DNA of 64,000 nt from JBGPTK01 sp963797765 (lineage in GTDB: Bacteria > Acidobacteriota > Terriglobia > Acidiferrales > UBA7541). Shown here one piece after another: positions 46,760-55,494 of this stretch. The stretch is taken from positions 868,001 through 932,000 of the forward strand of contig CAWCQU010000002.1 of the NCBI GenBank assembly GCA_963797765.1, read 5' to 3'. The first letter of the stretch is position 1, and every line of letters begins with the position of its first letter. Position numbers and translations under genes: made by a program. Below the pieces are notes generated by a model that was not told the origin of the DNA, searched no databases, and was given only the letters and a program-made list of their open reading frames with translations.

Positions 46760-49339
46760 TTACGGATCATTCGTTTCATCGGGATCTTCGAGTGACGCCA
46801 CGCATTTTTCAATCGTTCGTGCAACTTCCTCCGGATCGGTGCGCGGATCGAAGCGCACGGGTTCGCCCACGCTGACGCACACACGCCCCGGCCCCGCAAA
46901 TTTCTTTCCAGCCTTGGCTAATTCGAACAGCCCATCAATCCGCATCGGGATTATCGGTATGTCCAAGCGCGTTGCCAGCAGCCCGATCCCTGCTCGAAAT
47001 GGCGCCAGGCGTCCCGTGCGCGTCCGTTCTCCTTCTGGAAACACCAAGACGCTCCAACCGCGGTCCACGGAATCACCTGCAAACGCGAAGCTTTCGCGAA
47101 AGCCCGATCTTCGCGGCAAGGGAAAAACATTGAACAGCGAAACGACCAGAGCGTAGCTCACGCGTTCCAGTATTCGGCGAAATACATTTAGATCGCCGGA
47201 GGGATGCCGCATCGAACGCAATCGTTCACCGTCCATCGCCGTCGCCAGGCGATGACGCAGCCGGAAAGGCAGCGCCGCCAGAATAAAACCGATATCGAGC
47301 ATGGTGATGTGATTGGAAATCACCAGCACCGGGCCGCGAACTCCGCGCAAATTCTGGCGGCCGCGAATGCGCGGCCATGCGAGCAAATAGGTTGCCGTCC
47401 ATACCAGCAGGTAATACACCGCAAAACGGATCCAGGTCACGGGCCAGCGCTGCGCCCATCGGGTGGAAGGGAATTTTACCCGCTGCTCCGGACGCTGACG
47501 CAGAAGCCGCTCCAGATCGCCCACCGTCTTGGCTTCGGAAAATCCTCTTTCATTGAGGTCGACTTGGTATCGGTCCTCCAGCGCGCCCAGTAATTCCACA
47601 CGGTCGATTGAACTGAGATTTAAATCGCTCTCCAGGCGTTCATCCGTCGACAGGTTCCGCGAAGTTTCTCCCGATCGCGGCGAGATGCGTGCCAGTAACT
47701 CCGCAAGCGGGCCTTGCTTCTCGCTGGAATCTCCCGCAGGCTCCATTGATCCCGTCTTTCCCAATCGAGCAGCCACGGACTGTTGAATCTCACGCAGTAA
47801 AGGCTTCTGCGTTGGTGTGCGCGGAAAATCCTGCCCAGGCCAAACCAACCACTGCTGCATTTTCTGAAATTCCGCAAGAGACTCGTTCGCGTGCGCGACT
47901 ATTCTTTCCGCATCCGCACCGGAATCGCGCAGCAGCAGCACCGCCACCGGCTCCGCGTTCCCCTCGCGTTCGAGCCCAACCACCACGGCATCGCGAACCT
48001 CCGGTTCGCGCCGCAACGCCGCTTCCAGATCTTCGGGATAAATATTCATTCCCGCCGGAGTCACGATCACGTTTTTGAGGCGTCCTCTGAAATAGAGATT
48101 GCCTTCGGCATCGCGTTCGCCCAGATCGCCGGTGTGGAACCAGCCGCCCTCCGTCGCCACCGGCTGCAATCGCCTCCCTTGCCAATAACCCGCCGAAACG
48201 TTTTCTCCGCGAACCAGAATTTCACCGTTGTCATCCAGGCGTACTTCCATGCCCGGCAGCGCTTTGCCGATTGAGCCCTTCCCCAGCTTGAACGGATGAT
48301 TCACGCTCACCAGCGCCGCGGTTTCCGTCAGCCCGTAACCCTGGATCACGGCGTATCCCAGACGCTTCCAAAACAGTTCGGCACCTTCTCCCAGCGCTGC
48401 TCCGCCCGATATCATTGCCCAGAATTTCCAGCCGAATTGCCGGTGAATCCGGCGAAAGCGCCACCAACGCCTGAGAAATTTCTCGCCATTTGCCTTCTCA
48501 AAATCTTTCTGAAAGTTCTTCAGTCGCCCGGAATCTTCCAGATCGCGCAGCACCTTGTCGCGAAGCGAATCCACCAGCCTGGGAACCGTCACCAGCACCG
48601 AGACGCGCTCGCTTTTGATCGTGCGGATCACTTCCGCCGGATTCAGCGTTTCGGAAAAAATCACCGTGCCGCCCAGCAATTGCGGAATAAAAATCCCCAT
48701 CAACTGGCCGAATATATGGCTCAGCGGCAACAGATTCAAGAAACGCACCGGATGAACCAGCCGTTCGTATTTCAAATAATGTTGAATCTCGCCTTCCAGC
48801 GGCTCCAGATTTGCCAGCAAATTGCCGTGTGAAATTGCCACGCCTTTCGGTTCCGCGGTGGTTCCCGATGTAAAGACAAGCTCGAGCGTGTCGGTGCGCT
48901 CGATAGGAGGCGCTGAGTAAGGCTTGCTCGATTGCTCCGCCAATGTTTCTTCCAGATTTTCCAACTCAATCGTATGCACAGCGGAATCAAACCCCGGCAC
49001 TTGGCGCGAGCGAATCACCAGCCTCGCATCCACTTGCTGCGCCACTCGCTGCGCAAATTCCACGCTGGCAATCTTATCCATCGGAACCACAACGACGCCA
49101 CGCAACGCGCAACCCAAAAACGCAACCACCCACTCCGCCGAATTTTCTCCCCACAACAGAACGCGATCGCCCCGGCTGATCTGTCTCGCTTCCAGTTCGC
49201 GCGCGAACTGCGCCGCGGTGCGGGCGATTCGGGAATAAGACCAGCGCACCGTGCGATAGCCGCGCCGGTGAACAAAGGCCGTTTCTTCCCCTCGCCGGGA
49301 ATAGGCTTCCAGATATTCGAGAAGGGAGTGGCGTCTCAT
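46760..49339 (-). CDS. Adenylate-forming ligase-ACP-acyltransferase fusion
   Basis: This protein of about 859 residues combines three activities. The first 540 or so residues are an AMP-binding acyl ligase with FTSGTTAEPKG (ATP loop), QGYGLTETA, GWFHTGDLG and the catalytic Lys near TPTQKPLL. A carrier domain follows (about 560-630) with the phosphopantetheine Ser in LNLSSIDRVEL. The last part is a PlsC-type glycerolipid acyltransferase with an H-x4-D motif in SNHITMLD and FPEGERTRTG, preceded by a membrane helix. It probably activates a free fatty acid, loads it on its own carrier domain and transfers it to a lysophospholipid, as Aas does. ATG 49339 has GGGGG upstream; ATG 49360 lacks an SD. 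It precedes the LytS/LytTR genes by 67 bp on the same strand. Confidence 0.92.
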   Translation of the reverse strand: MRRHSLLEYLEAYSRRGEETAFVHRRGYRTVRWSYSRIARTAAQFARELEARQISRGDRVLLWGENSAEWVVAFLGCALRGVVVVPMDKIASVEFAQRVAQQVDARLVIRSRQVPGFDSAVHTIELENLEETLAEQSSKPYSAPPIERTDTLELVFTSGTTAEPKGVAISHGNLLANLEPLEGEIQHYLKYERLVHPVRFLNLLPLSHIFGQLMGIFIPQLLGGTVIFSETLNPAEVIRTIKSERVSVLVTVPRLVDSLRDKVLRDLEDSGRLKNFQKDFEKANGEKFLRRWWRFRRIHRQFGWKFWAMISGGAALGEGAELFWKRLGYAVIQGYGLTETAALVSVNHPFKLGKGSIGKALPGMEVRLDDNGEILVRGENVSAGYWQGRRLQPVATEGGWFHTGDLGERDAEGNLYFRGRLKNVIVTPAGMNIYPEDLEAALRREPEVRDAVVVGLEREGNAEPVAVLLLRDSGADAERIVAHANESLAEFQKMQQWLVWPGQDFPRTPTQKPLLREIQQSVAARLGKTGSMEPAGDSSEKQGPLAELLARISPRSGETSRNLSTDERLESDLNLSSIDRVELLGALEDRYQVDLNERGFSEAKTVGDLERLLRQRPEQRVKFPSTRWAQRWPVTWIRFAVYYLLVWTATYLLAWPRIRGRQNLRGVRGPVLVISNHITMLDIGFILAALPFRLRHRLATAMDGERLRSMRHPSGDLNVFRRILERVSYALVVSLFNVFPLPRRSGFRESFAFAGDSVDRGWSVLVFPEGERTRTGRLAPFRAGIGLLATRLDIPIIPMRIDGLFELAKAGKKFAGPGRVCVSVGEPVRFDPRTDPEEVARTIEKCVASLEDPDETNDP

Positions 49340-49412
49340 GCGGCCCCCAGTTTCGCTCATTCGTTGAATCTTGGGAATCGAATCAAGCAGAGTGCGGCGC
49401 CGGGTGTCCGCA

Positions 49413-49441
49413 TTGACTTATGTTCCAGGCGCTCCTAGCAT
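49413..49441 (+). promoter_or_regulatory. Candidate sigma-70 promoter for the isochorismatase-fold gene
   Basis: A -35 TTGACT (49413-49418) and a -10 TAGCAT (49436-49441) are separated by 17 bp. This would start transcription near 49448, about 70 bp before the ATG at 49520. Confidence 0.4.
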
Positions 49442-49519
49442 TGGGATTCAATCCATTTGTAACCCGTTGGCATGGGCCGGCGGGAACCCCGATTTTCAAA
49501 TCCTCTTTGGGAGCAGCCG

Positions 49520-50110
49520 ATGCCAATGCAACAACCTTTTGTCCCGTCTCGCTCCGCTGTTCTATCCATGGACATGCAATCCGGCATTGTGTCCATATAT
49601 GCGAAGGATCAGGAAGATTTTCTGGCGCGGGCGAGTGGCGTGTTGAAGCGTGCTCGCAGCCTGGGGATGTGCGTCATTCACGTCCAGGTGGGATTTCGCC
49701 CCGGACTTCCGGAAGTCAGCTCGCGAAACCCGCTGTTCAGCGCGATCCTGAGTTCGCCAAGACATCAGCAGCTATTTCAAGGCCCCGCCGGTGCGATTCA
49801 TCCGGCAGTGGGGCCGGAAGACGGAGACATTGTAGTCGTCAAGCACCGGGTGAGCGCTTTCACAGGCACGGATCTCGACATGATTCTACGTGCGAAAGAA
49901 ATCGATACTCTCGTTCTGTTTGGAATCTCAACCAGTGGAGTGGTTCTTTCGACGCTGCTCCACGCCTCCGACACGGATTACAGTATTTCGGTAATCAGGG
50001 ACTGCTGCGCCGACCTCGATTCCGAAGCGCATGCCTGCCTCCTGGATAAAGTCTTTCCGCGCCGGGCCGCTGTCCTTACCGCCGGCGAATTCCTCGATTC
50101 TTTGAATTGA
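49520..50110 (+). CDS. Isochorismatase-fold hydrolase lacking the catalytic cysteine
   Basis: This 196-residue protein starts at ATG 49520 (GGGAG upstream). The isochorismatase-like fold is shown by Asp18 in LSMDMQSGIV, the Lys in VVVKHRVSAFTGTDLD, and the strand-turn LFGISTSGVVLSTLLHASD. In amidase members of the superfamily, such as nicotinamidase, a Cys is expected in that last motif (as in GxxTxxCV); here the aligned residue is Val. It therefore probably does not act by a cysteine nucleophile. True isochorismatases also lack it, so hydrolysis without Cys is possible. It is a single gene between divergent and convergent neighbours, with no menaquinone or siderophore genes near it. The substrate is unknown. 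Confidence 0.85.
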   Translation: MPMQQPFVPSRSAVLSMDMQSGIVSIYAKDQEDFLARASGVLKRARSLGMCVIHVQVGFRPGLPEVSSRNPLFSAILSSPRHQQLFQGPAGAIHPAVGPEDGDIVVVKHRVSAFTGTDLDMILRAKEIDTLVLFGISTSGVVLSTLLHASDTDYSISVIRDCCADLDSEAHACLLDKVFPRRAAVLTAGEFLDSLN

Positions 50111-50204
50111 AAGGATGATTGATCAGGTGGGATGGTAGTTCGTGCGAACTCGCAGATTCGTTTATGCGAGTTGTCCGGATACTTTGCGGATCGGCCAACG
50201 CGCC

Positions 50205-50251
50205 GCCAAAAAAGAAAAAGCCCGGCGATCTAAGGAGAACAATCGCCGGGC
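50205..50251 (-). terminator. Intrinsic terminator of the TonB-M48 operon
   Basis: A perfect 10-bp stem GCCCGGCGAT/ATCGCCGGGC (50220-50229 and 50242-50251) with a 12-nt loop is followed on the minus strand by CTTTTTCTTTTTT. It lies 18 bp after the protease stop codon. It is a textbook Rho-independent terminator and could also work for the converging gene on the plus strand. Confidence 0.85.
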
Positions 50252-50268
50252 CGGTCCTTAAAAACAGT

Positions 50269-52068
50269 TTACTGTTGGTCTTTTTTCGCGAGATCCGCTT
50301 TCGCCGTATCCTCACCCTGTGGCGGCATCGCCGACACAGCCGGTGAATTCGCTCGGGTCAGATACGGATAGAACGGGGTCACTTCAAACGGCATCTTCTC
50401 GCGTTCGGAAAGCAGCGCGGCCGGCTTGGATTTCAACAGGTCCACGCGATCGTTCCAGGGATTCACCTTTACACGCGCGCCGAGCGGCAGTGCGGCAATT
50501 TGGTCCAGCTTTGCCGGCTGAAGCTGAGGAGCGCTATTTTCGACTTCCGGAACGTTGAACACACGGTTGCCCAGATGCGGGTCCACCAACGAATGCAGCT
50601 GTTTCGATTCCGCATTCAATTGGCGCATGAACACACCAACGCTCTGGAGCTTATCTTTGTAAGGTGAATTCTTCAGCAATTCGAGCGCTTTCTTGTTAGC
50701 CAGGTCTTCATCGCCCGGGGTCGAATGGAAACTGAATTCGCGCAACACGTCCTCGGTTGGAAACATCGTCCGATCGCTGAATGCCCAAGCAGAATCAAAA
50801 GGATGCCCGAGCATCACGTGGCCCAGTTCGTGGGTCAGCATGGCGGCCAGGCTGGCTTCATCCGGCAACACGTCGAGCAAGCCGCGGCTCATCACGATGG
50901 TATGGCCGATGGAGAAAGATTCCAGAGTCGAAACCAAAAGAACGCGGCAATGGACTTCCGGCTGAACGTCGAGGTTGTTGGTCACCTCCACGTTGTTGAT
51001 CACCGTCTCCATCACTTTGTCCACTTCGCCCACTGGCGCGATCAACCCCGCTGTTTCCAGGCGGTCGATCACGTTCTGCTCGGCCTGGCGATTCCAGGCG
51101 CGTTCCGCGTCGATCGGCGAACGATCCTGCGATGTTTCCGCCTGATCTTTCACCGGTGTCACCGATTCCACTTTCAAGTCGCTGAATTCTTCTTGGTGTC
51201 CGGAATGCTGGCGGTCATAGCCCCACAAGCGCGTCTGGGCCTTGAAGCGAGCGTGTCCGAACAAGAAATCTTTCAGGTCGCTTTCTTCGCTGTAAACATA
51301 AGTCGGCAGCCACGCGCCCTGGACGGCATTCACGCGCCAGCTATCGAAATGGACGTTCATGCCGTGCAAACTTCGCTCCGGCAAGTAGGTCCCGTTGAAC
51401 CGCACGATGTTGTAATTCTGGTCTTCCACCCAGATGCGCCCTTTGAAACGCCCGTTGCCGGATTTCGGCAGCGGCTGCACGTCGAAGATCAGGCAGCGAA
51501 CCTCACCCAAAAATTCGCGGCGCTGATATTCGAAATGGTAGTGCTGCCGGTCGAAGCCATTGGCATCGATGTAAATCATCTGCAGGAATCCCTCCGGCAA
51601 ATAGTCGGAGGAAAACGCAGACGCAAGATAGGAAGCGGGATTAAGTTTCTTTACCGTTCCTCTCTTTTTGTCGGTCATCGATCGCTCGACGACGCCCTCT
51701 TTCAGAAAGGCTGTCCCCAGGAAGTAATGGTCGCGGTCCGGAACGGCGCCCAGTTCCTTGTCGGGCCGCATATCCTGAATGTAGGTCTCAATAAGAGGAC
51801 TGTATCTTTGAAGCATTCGCACTTCGGAACGCTCCCGCGCAGCAATCTGGTCAATCACGTGATTGATGTTCCCTTGCTGCTGTTGTTGCTGATCCGGCAC
51901 AGAACGCTGCCCATCGGCAGGCGGCTGCTGTTGTGCAGGCGGCTGCTCTTGCGTGGACTGCTGCTGAGCAGGTGGCTGTTGTGCGGGTGGCTGATCTTGT
52001 GCGCCCGCCCAACGGGGGGCGACGGTGACAAGTGCCACCACTAGAAATACTTTTACCCAAGTGCGCAT
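50269..52068 (-). CDS. Exported M48-family metalloprotease
   Basis: The 599-residue protein has a signal peptide (about 1-23, ending AGA-QDQ), a low-complexity Gln/Pro-rich repeat (24-70, several PPAQQQ units), a beta-rich domain of unknown role (about 90-290), and then an M48 peptidase domain. The zinc motif is HELGH in MLTHELGHVMLGH, with the third ligand Glu likely in DEDLANKKAL. Unlike HtpX it has no membrane segments and should be periplasmic, like BepA (YfgC). BepA assists outer-membrane protein assembly; similar quality control is plausible here. The start has GGGGAGA upstream. It follows the TonB-family gene by 14 bp and ends at a strong terminator, so the two form an operon. Confidence 0.92.
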   Translation of the reverse strand: MRTWVKVFLVVALVTVAPRWAGAQDQPPAQQPPAQQQSTQEQPPAQQQPPADGQRSVPDQQQQQQGNINHVIDQIAARERSEVRMLQRYSPLIETYIQDMRPDKELGAVPDRDHYFLGTAFLKEGVVERSMTDKKRGTVKKLNPASYLASAFSSDYLPEGFLQMIYIDANGFDRQHYHFEYQRREFLGEVRCLIFDVQPLPKSGNGRFKGRIWVEDQNYNIVRFNGTYLPERSLHGMNVHFDSWRVNAVQGAWLPTYVYSEESDLKDFLFGHARFKAQTRLWGYDRQHSGHQEEFSDLKVESVTPVKDQAETSQDRSPIDAERAWNRQAEQNVIDRLETAGLIAPVGEVDKVMETVINNVEVTNNLDVQPEVHCRVLLVSTLESFSIGHTIVMSRGLLDVLPDEASLAAMLTHELGHVMLGHPFDSAWAFSDRTMFPTEDVLREFSFHSTPGDEDLANKKALELLKNSPYKDKLQSVGVFMRQLNAESKQLHSLVDPHLGNRVFNVPEVENSAPQLQPAKLDQIAALPLGARVKVNPWNDRVDLLKSKPAALLSEREKMPFEVTPFYPYLTRANSPAVSAMPPQGEDTAKADLAKKDQQ

Positions 52069-52082
52069 CGCTTTCTCTCCCC

Positions 52083-53159
52083 TTAGTACGCTAATTCGAA
52101 TCGGATGTGAACCGTTGCTGTAAAGTCCGTGGGTTGGCCGTCCGCGCGCGCAGGGCGGAAGCGAATTTGTTTCGCCGCTGCCTGAGCCGCCTCATCTAAA
52201 CCGTAACCCAAGCCCTGAATCACCCGCAATACTCGTACTTCGCCTGATGCCGTAAACACCACCTCTAGGAGCACTTCCCCTTCGATTCTTTTCTGCCTGG
52301 CCTGATCGGTATAAACCGGTTTGGGTTTGAACAAAATTTCTACTGGATCGGTGCGGTTGGTCGTCGCGGCAGTATTCTTTACTTTCGGTTCGTTGCTTGC
52401 TTTTTCGTCCTGGAAAACGCCTTGCTTCACCGAGCGCTGTCCGCCGCCGCTCTGACCGCCAGTTCCTCCAACTGCAACTCCGTTGCCAAATCCCGCGCTG
52501 GCGATCACTCCCTTGGCTCCCTTTGCGCCGCCGCTGCCATTCCCTTGGCCGGGGCCTGGAGGCAGGTCGTAGGAACCGAGCTGCGCAATGTTCTGCCGCT
52601 TGTCGGTGCGTCCGGTTGCCGGCACACCATTCGGATCGCCGAATCCGCCCGTTTGCACGTCCTCACGTGGTTTACGTATCGTCGGCACCGCAGAGCTGCC
52701 CAAAGAGATCGGCTTGGCATCCATGTATTTCGCCACAAGTTCCGGCGATTCCGGCTTCGGGGTATCCCGATGCCCAGTGGCAGGCTTTGCGACTGGCGAA
52801 GTAAAGACCGGCGTCATAACCTTCGGTTTCGCAGTAACCACAGCCACCTCGATCGGCTTCTGTTTCAGAATGGGGGCCTGTTTCGGTACAATCTTTTCCC
52901 GTACTGGAATAGGCCTTTTTAATTCTGCTGGCTGCGGTTTCCAGGGTGTGACTGGGGGCGCGATGATCGGCGTAACTGCGAACCCTTTATACAGATCCAG
53001 CTTCTGGGGAAGCAACGCCGGAATCCATATCACGATCAGTAGCGCCAGGCACTCCAGGCCAAAACCTGCGCTGAAGAAGCTGGCGCGAGACTGGCCGTCC
53101 TGTAGGAGCGTAAATGGCGCCCTGGGATTATTTCCGAGTATCGTAGACTTTCCAATCAT
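52083..53159 (-). CDS. TonB-family energy transducer
   Basis: This protein of about 358 residues starts at ATG 53159 (CAGGAG upstream; the longer form from 53222 crosses an inverted repeat). It has one N-terminal membrane helix (about 35-52), a long Pro/Lys-rich periplasmic spacer, a Gly-rich segment (GQGNGSGGAKGAKG), and a C-terminal TonB domain (KPVYTDQARQKRIEGEVLLE, then FTASGEVRVLRVIQGLG, ending TVHIRFELAY). TonB proteins couple the proton gradient, via ExbBD, to outer-membrane receptors; no ExbBD or receptor gene is in the window. Its pairing with an M48 protease in one operon suggests an envelope-maintenance role rather than nutrient uptake, which is inference. Confidence 0.9.
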   Translation of the reverse strand: MIGKSTILGNNPRAPFTLLQDGQSRASFFSAGFGLECLALLIVIWIPALLPQKLDLYKGFAVTPIIAPPVTPWKPQPAELKRPIPVREKIVPKQAPILKQKPIEVAVVTAKPKVMTPVFTSPVAKPATGHRDTPKPESPELVAKYMDAKPISLGSSAVPTIRKPREDVQTGGFGDPNGVPATGRTDKRQNIAQLGSYDLPPGPGQGNGSGGAKGAKGVIASAGFGNGVAVGGTGGQSGGGQRSVKQGVFQDEKASNEPKVKNTAATTNRTDPVEILFKPKPVYTDQARQKRIEGEVLLEVVFTASGEVRVLRVIQGLGYGLDEAAQAAAKQIRFRPARADGQPTDFTATVHIRFELAY

Positions 53160-53194
53160 GACGGCTCCTGAACTGAGTCCCAAATTTGCTGGAA

Positions 53195-53214
53195 GCACGC
53201 ACAATACTGCGTGC
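53195..53214 (-). promoter_or_regulatory. Inverted repeat in the TonB operon leader
   Basis: Perfect 7-bp arms GCACGCA/TGCGTGC with a 6-nt spacer lie 36 bp before the TonB start. This is a possible operator or leader hairpin, with no direct evidence of which. Confidence 0.3.
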
Positions 53215-53555
53215 GCTACCATTGGTACTAGACCGGAGGGCTGGGGAAAATAGAACTTTGGTACTAGCTGTCGGAATCGTTGTTGTAACTACTAATACGA
53301 AGTTGAGGAGTGAGACGTTCCTCCGGGTTTTTTGGCCTCTCTGTCTACTGTTTGCGCTCACTCATGTGACGCTACGTTCATTACATTCCCGAGTGAGCAC
53401 TTTGCACGTTCGTCTCCATAATAGTGATGAAGGGATTGCAGGCGGGGTTGCAATATTTCAACAATAAGCTTAACCCAATTTGATGCTCGCGGATCAAATT
53501 AAATTACGAGGAAAAGATATGTGCGGGGAAAGAGTAAATAAATAAGAAGAAGGCG

Positions 53556-53579
53556 GGGCACAGCCCGTGCCGTGCCCCA
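53556..53579 (-). terminator. Stem-loop after the Deg protease gene
   Basis: A GGGGCAC/GTGCCCC stem with a 10-nt loop is followed on the minus strand by a T-rich stretch (CTTCTTCTTATTTATTT). It lies 19 bp after the protease stop codon, which fits an intrinsic terminator with an imperfect U-tract. Confidence 0.5.
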
Positions 53580-53597
53580 GCCTGCAATACAAACCGC

Positions 53598-55121
53598 CTA
53601 CTGGCCGCCTCCACCGATTACCACGTAAAGCGTGGTCCCGCCTCGATTAACCAACAGCAACACCTGTTGGCCTTTGGCTCCCGAGAGCGCTTCTTCGAAC
53701 TGCCCCTGGTTGGCCACTGCGTGGCGGTTCACTTCTTGGATCACATCACCGCGCCGCAAACCAGCATCGGCTGCCGCGCTCGATGGATCGACGTTGGTGA
53801 TGACAACTCCCTTCGTTGAACTAGGAAGCTGCAGTTGTTGAGCTGTGTCGGACGTCAAGGTCTCTGTCTGCACGCCTTCCAGCGCGCCGCTTGTTCCTTG
53901 AGCCGATCCTGGCTTTTCAGCACCTTCATTTTTTTCAGGCAACTGGCCCAGAGTTACGGACATGTCGCGCGATTCTCCGTTGCGGAGAACCTGCAACTGC
54001 GCCGTGCTTCCGGGAGCCATCTGCGTGATGTGCATGGTCAATTGGTTGATGTCTTCGACGGGCTGGCCATTCAGTCCAAGAATTATATCGCCCTTCTGAA
54101 TGCCGGCCTTCGCCGCCGGCGTGTTTGACGAGACATCCGCCACCAGCGCGCCGCGATTTTCTTTCAAACCGAACGCCTTGGCGATTTCAGGCGTCACGTT
54201 CTGGATGTTCACTCCCAGATAGCCTCGCACCACGTGGCCGTGCTGCAGAATTTGTTCCATCACATTTCGCGCCAGATCGATCGGAATCGCGAAACCGATG
54301 CCCTGATTTCCGCCGCCTCCGCCCGCCAGGATAGCGGTGTTGATCCCGATCAAATTGCCGGAAACGTTGATAAGAGCGCCGCCCGAATTGCCGGGATTAA
54401 TCGACGCGTCGGTCTGAATAAAATCTTGATAACCTCCCGGCGCCATTCCCGGAACGCTGCGGCCGGTGGCGCTGATGATTCCCATCGTCACCGTCTCGCC
54501 GATTCCGAACGGATCGCCGATGGCCAACACCACGTCGCCGATCTGGGATTTCGAGGAATCACCCAGCGGCATCGTTGGCAAGCCTTCAGCGTTGATCTTC
54601 AGAACGGCCACGTCCGTTTTCGGATCGGTGCCGATTACCTTGGCCTGGAAGTTGCGCTTGTCGCTCAATGAGACTTGAATATCGGTTGCTCCATCCACCA
54701 CGTGATTGTTGGTCAGAACATATCCGTCCTGGCTCACGATCACGCCTGATCCCAAGCTGCGCTCTTTTTGGTTTCGTGGCTGAGGACCATTGCCGAATTG
54801 GTCTCCAAAAAACTGCTTGAAAAATGGATCGTTGAACATTGGGGAGCCCTGCATTCCGTTGTCGGCCTTAACAATCTTCGACGTCGAAATATTCACGACC
54901 GCCGGCAGCGCCGGTTTCACCACGGATGCGAAACCATTGATAAATGGACCAACATTGATGGCATGGTCGGCCGCCACCGCAAACGGAACATTCGGAGCTC
55001 CGAACACCGTTGACCTGCCATGGCCAAAAGCCCATACGCCGGCAATCCCGCCAATCCCAAGCGCAATCAGCAAAGCGATCACCGCCACAGATCGGCGGAC
55101 ATTGAATCCTTCCTTCCACAT
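53598..55121 (-). CDS. HtrA/Deg-family periplasmic serine protease
   Basis: The 507-residue protein has an N-terminal membrane anchor or signal (about 10-31) and then a trypsin-like domain with a complete triad: His in LTNNHVV, Asp in KTDVAVLK, Ser in INPGNSGGAL. Two PDZ domains follow (about 300-390, with GYLGVNIQNV and AGIQKGDIILGLNG; about 425-505, with AGLRRGDVIQEVN). DegP-type proteases degrade or refold damaged envelope proteins and assemble into cages through their PDZ domains. SD AAGGAG lies 7 bp upstream of the ATG. It shares the intergenic region 55122-55494 with the divergent M28 peptidase gene. The Gly-rich C-terminus (IGGGGQ) is slightly unusual. Confidence 0.95.
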   Translation of the reverse strand: MWKEGFNVRRSVAVIALLIALGIGGIAGVWAFGHGRSTVFGAPNVPFAVAADHAINVGPFINGFASVVKPALPAVVNISTSKIVKADNGMQGSPMFNDPFFKQFFGDQFGNGPQPRNQKERSLGSGVIVSQDGYVLTNNHVVDGATDIQVSLSDKRNFQAKVIGTDPKTDVAVLKINAEGLPTMPLGDSSKSQIGDVVLAIGDPFGIGETVTMGIISATGRSVPGMAPGGYQDFIQTDASINPGNSGGALINVSGNLIGINTAILAGGGGGNQGIGFAIPIDLARNVMEQILQHGHVVRGYLGVNIQNVTPEIAKAFGLKENRGALVADVSSNTPAAKAGIQKGDIILGLNGQPVEDINQLTMHITQMAPGSTAQLQVLRNGESRDMSVTLGQLPEKNEGAEKPGSAQGTSGALEGVQTETLTSDTAQQLQLPSSTKGVVITNVDPSSAAADAGLRRGDVIQEVNRHAVANQGQFEEALSGAKGQQVLLLVNRGGTTLYVVIGGGGQ

Positions 55122-55494
55122 ATGGTTTCTCCTTTACGAATTACGGCCGGGCCTCTGGCCAGGCGTTATGAAATATTTTTCTCTGCACGCTTCCGCCCTG
55201 CCCTGCTTTCCGGGGATTGAAATTCGAGTTCGGCGGAATGAAAAACCTCGATCTAACAGAGCAGAAAATGCATGGGGCCGGGATGTTCGCGTTTCATGGT
55301 TTTAGTCCTGCTGATATGCGGGTTTGAGAAATTCTCCTTGCCACATATCCCCCCTGCACACAATATGATGCTCCAGCCGAAAACAAAGTTGCGAACCGCA
55401 CGATCAGGCCTTTGTTCTTTTGACAGCCGGGGAACCCTTTTGCCAGAATGCCCCGTCTCTATACATTTGACGCTCGATTCGCTTAAAGGAGAGC
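55122..55494. other. Divergent promoter region, no gene seen
   Basis: The 373-bp region separates the divergent Deg-protease and M28-peptidase genes. It contains one recognisable sigma-70-like element for the rightward gene (55421-55449). I see nothing else in it. Confidence 0.5.
55421..55449 (+). promoter_or_regulatory. Candidate sigma-70 promoter for the M28 peptidase
   Basis: A perfect -35 TTGACA (55421-55426) is followed after 17 bp by CAGAAT (55444-55449), which matches the -10 consensus at four of six bases. Transcription would start about 40 bp before the start codon. Confidence 0.45.

Larger units (their letters stand above)
53160..53597. other. Gene-free spacer with inverted and direct repeats
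   Basis: No convincing gene is present; a 93-codon plus-strand frame at 53186 has no SD or domain and overlaps the TonB leader. The spacer contains an inverted repeat GCACGCA/TGCGTGC (53195-53214) and a direct repeat TTGGTACTAG (53222-53231 and 53258-53267) just upstream of the TonB gene, so its promoter and operator probably lie here. A terminator for the Deg protease lies at the other end. Confidence 0.5.

Noticed and set aside
53186..53467. Plus-strand frame of 93 codons upstream of the TonB gene
   Set aside because: No SD, no recognisable domain, and it overlaps the TonB leader and its repeats. It is probably non-coding.
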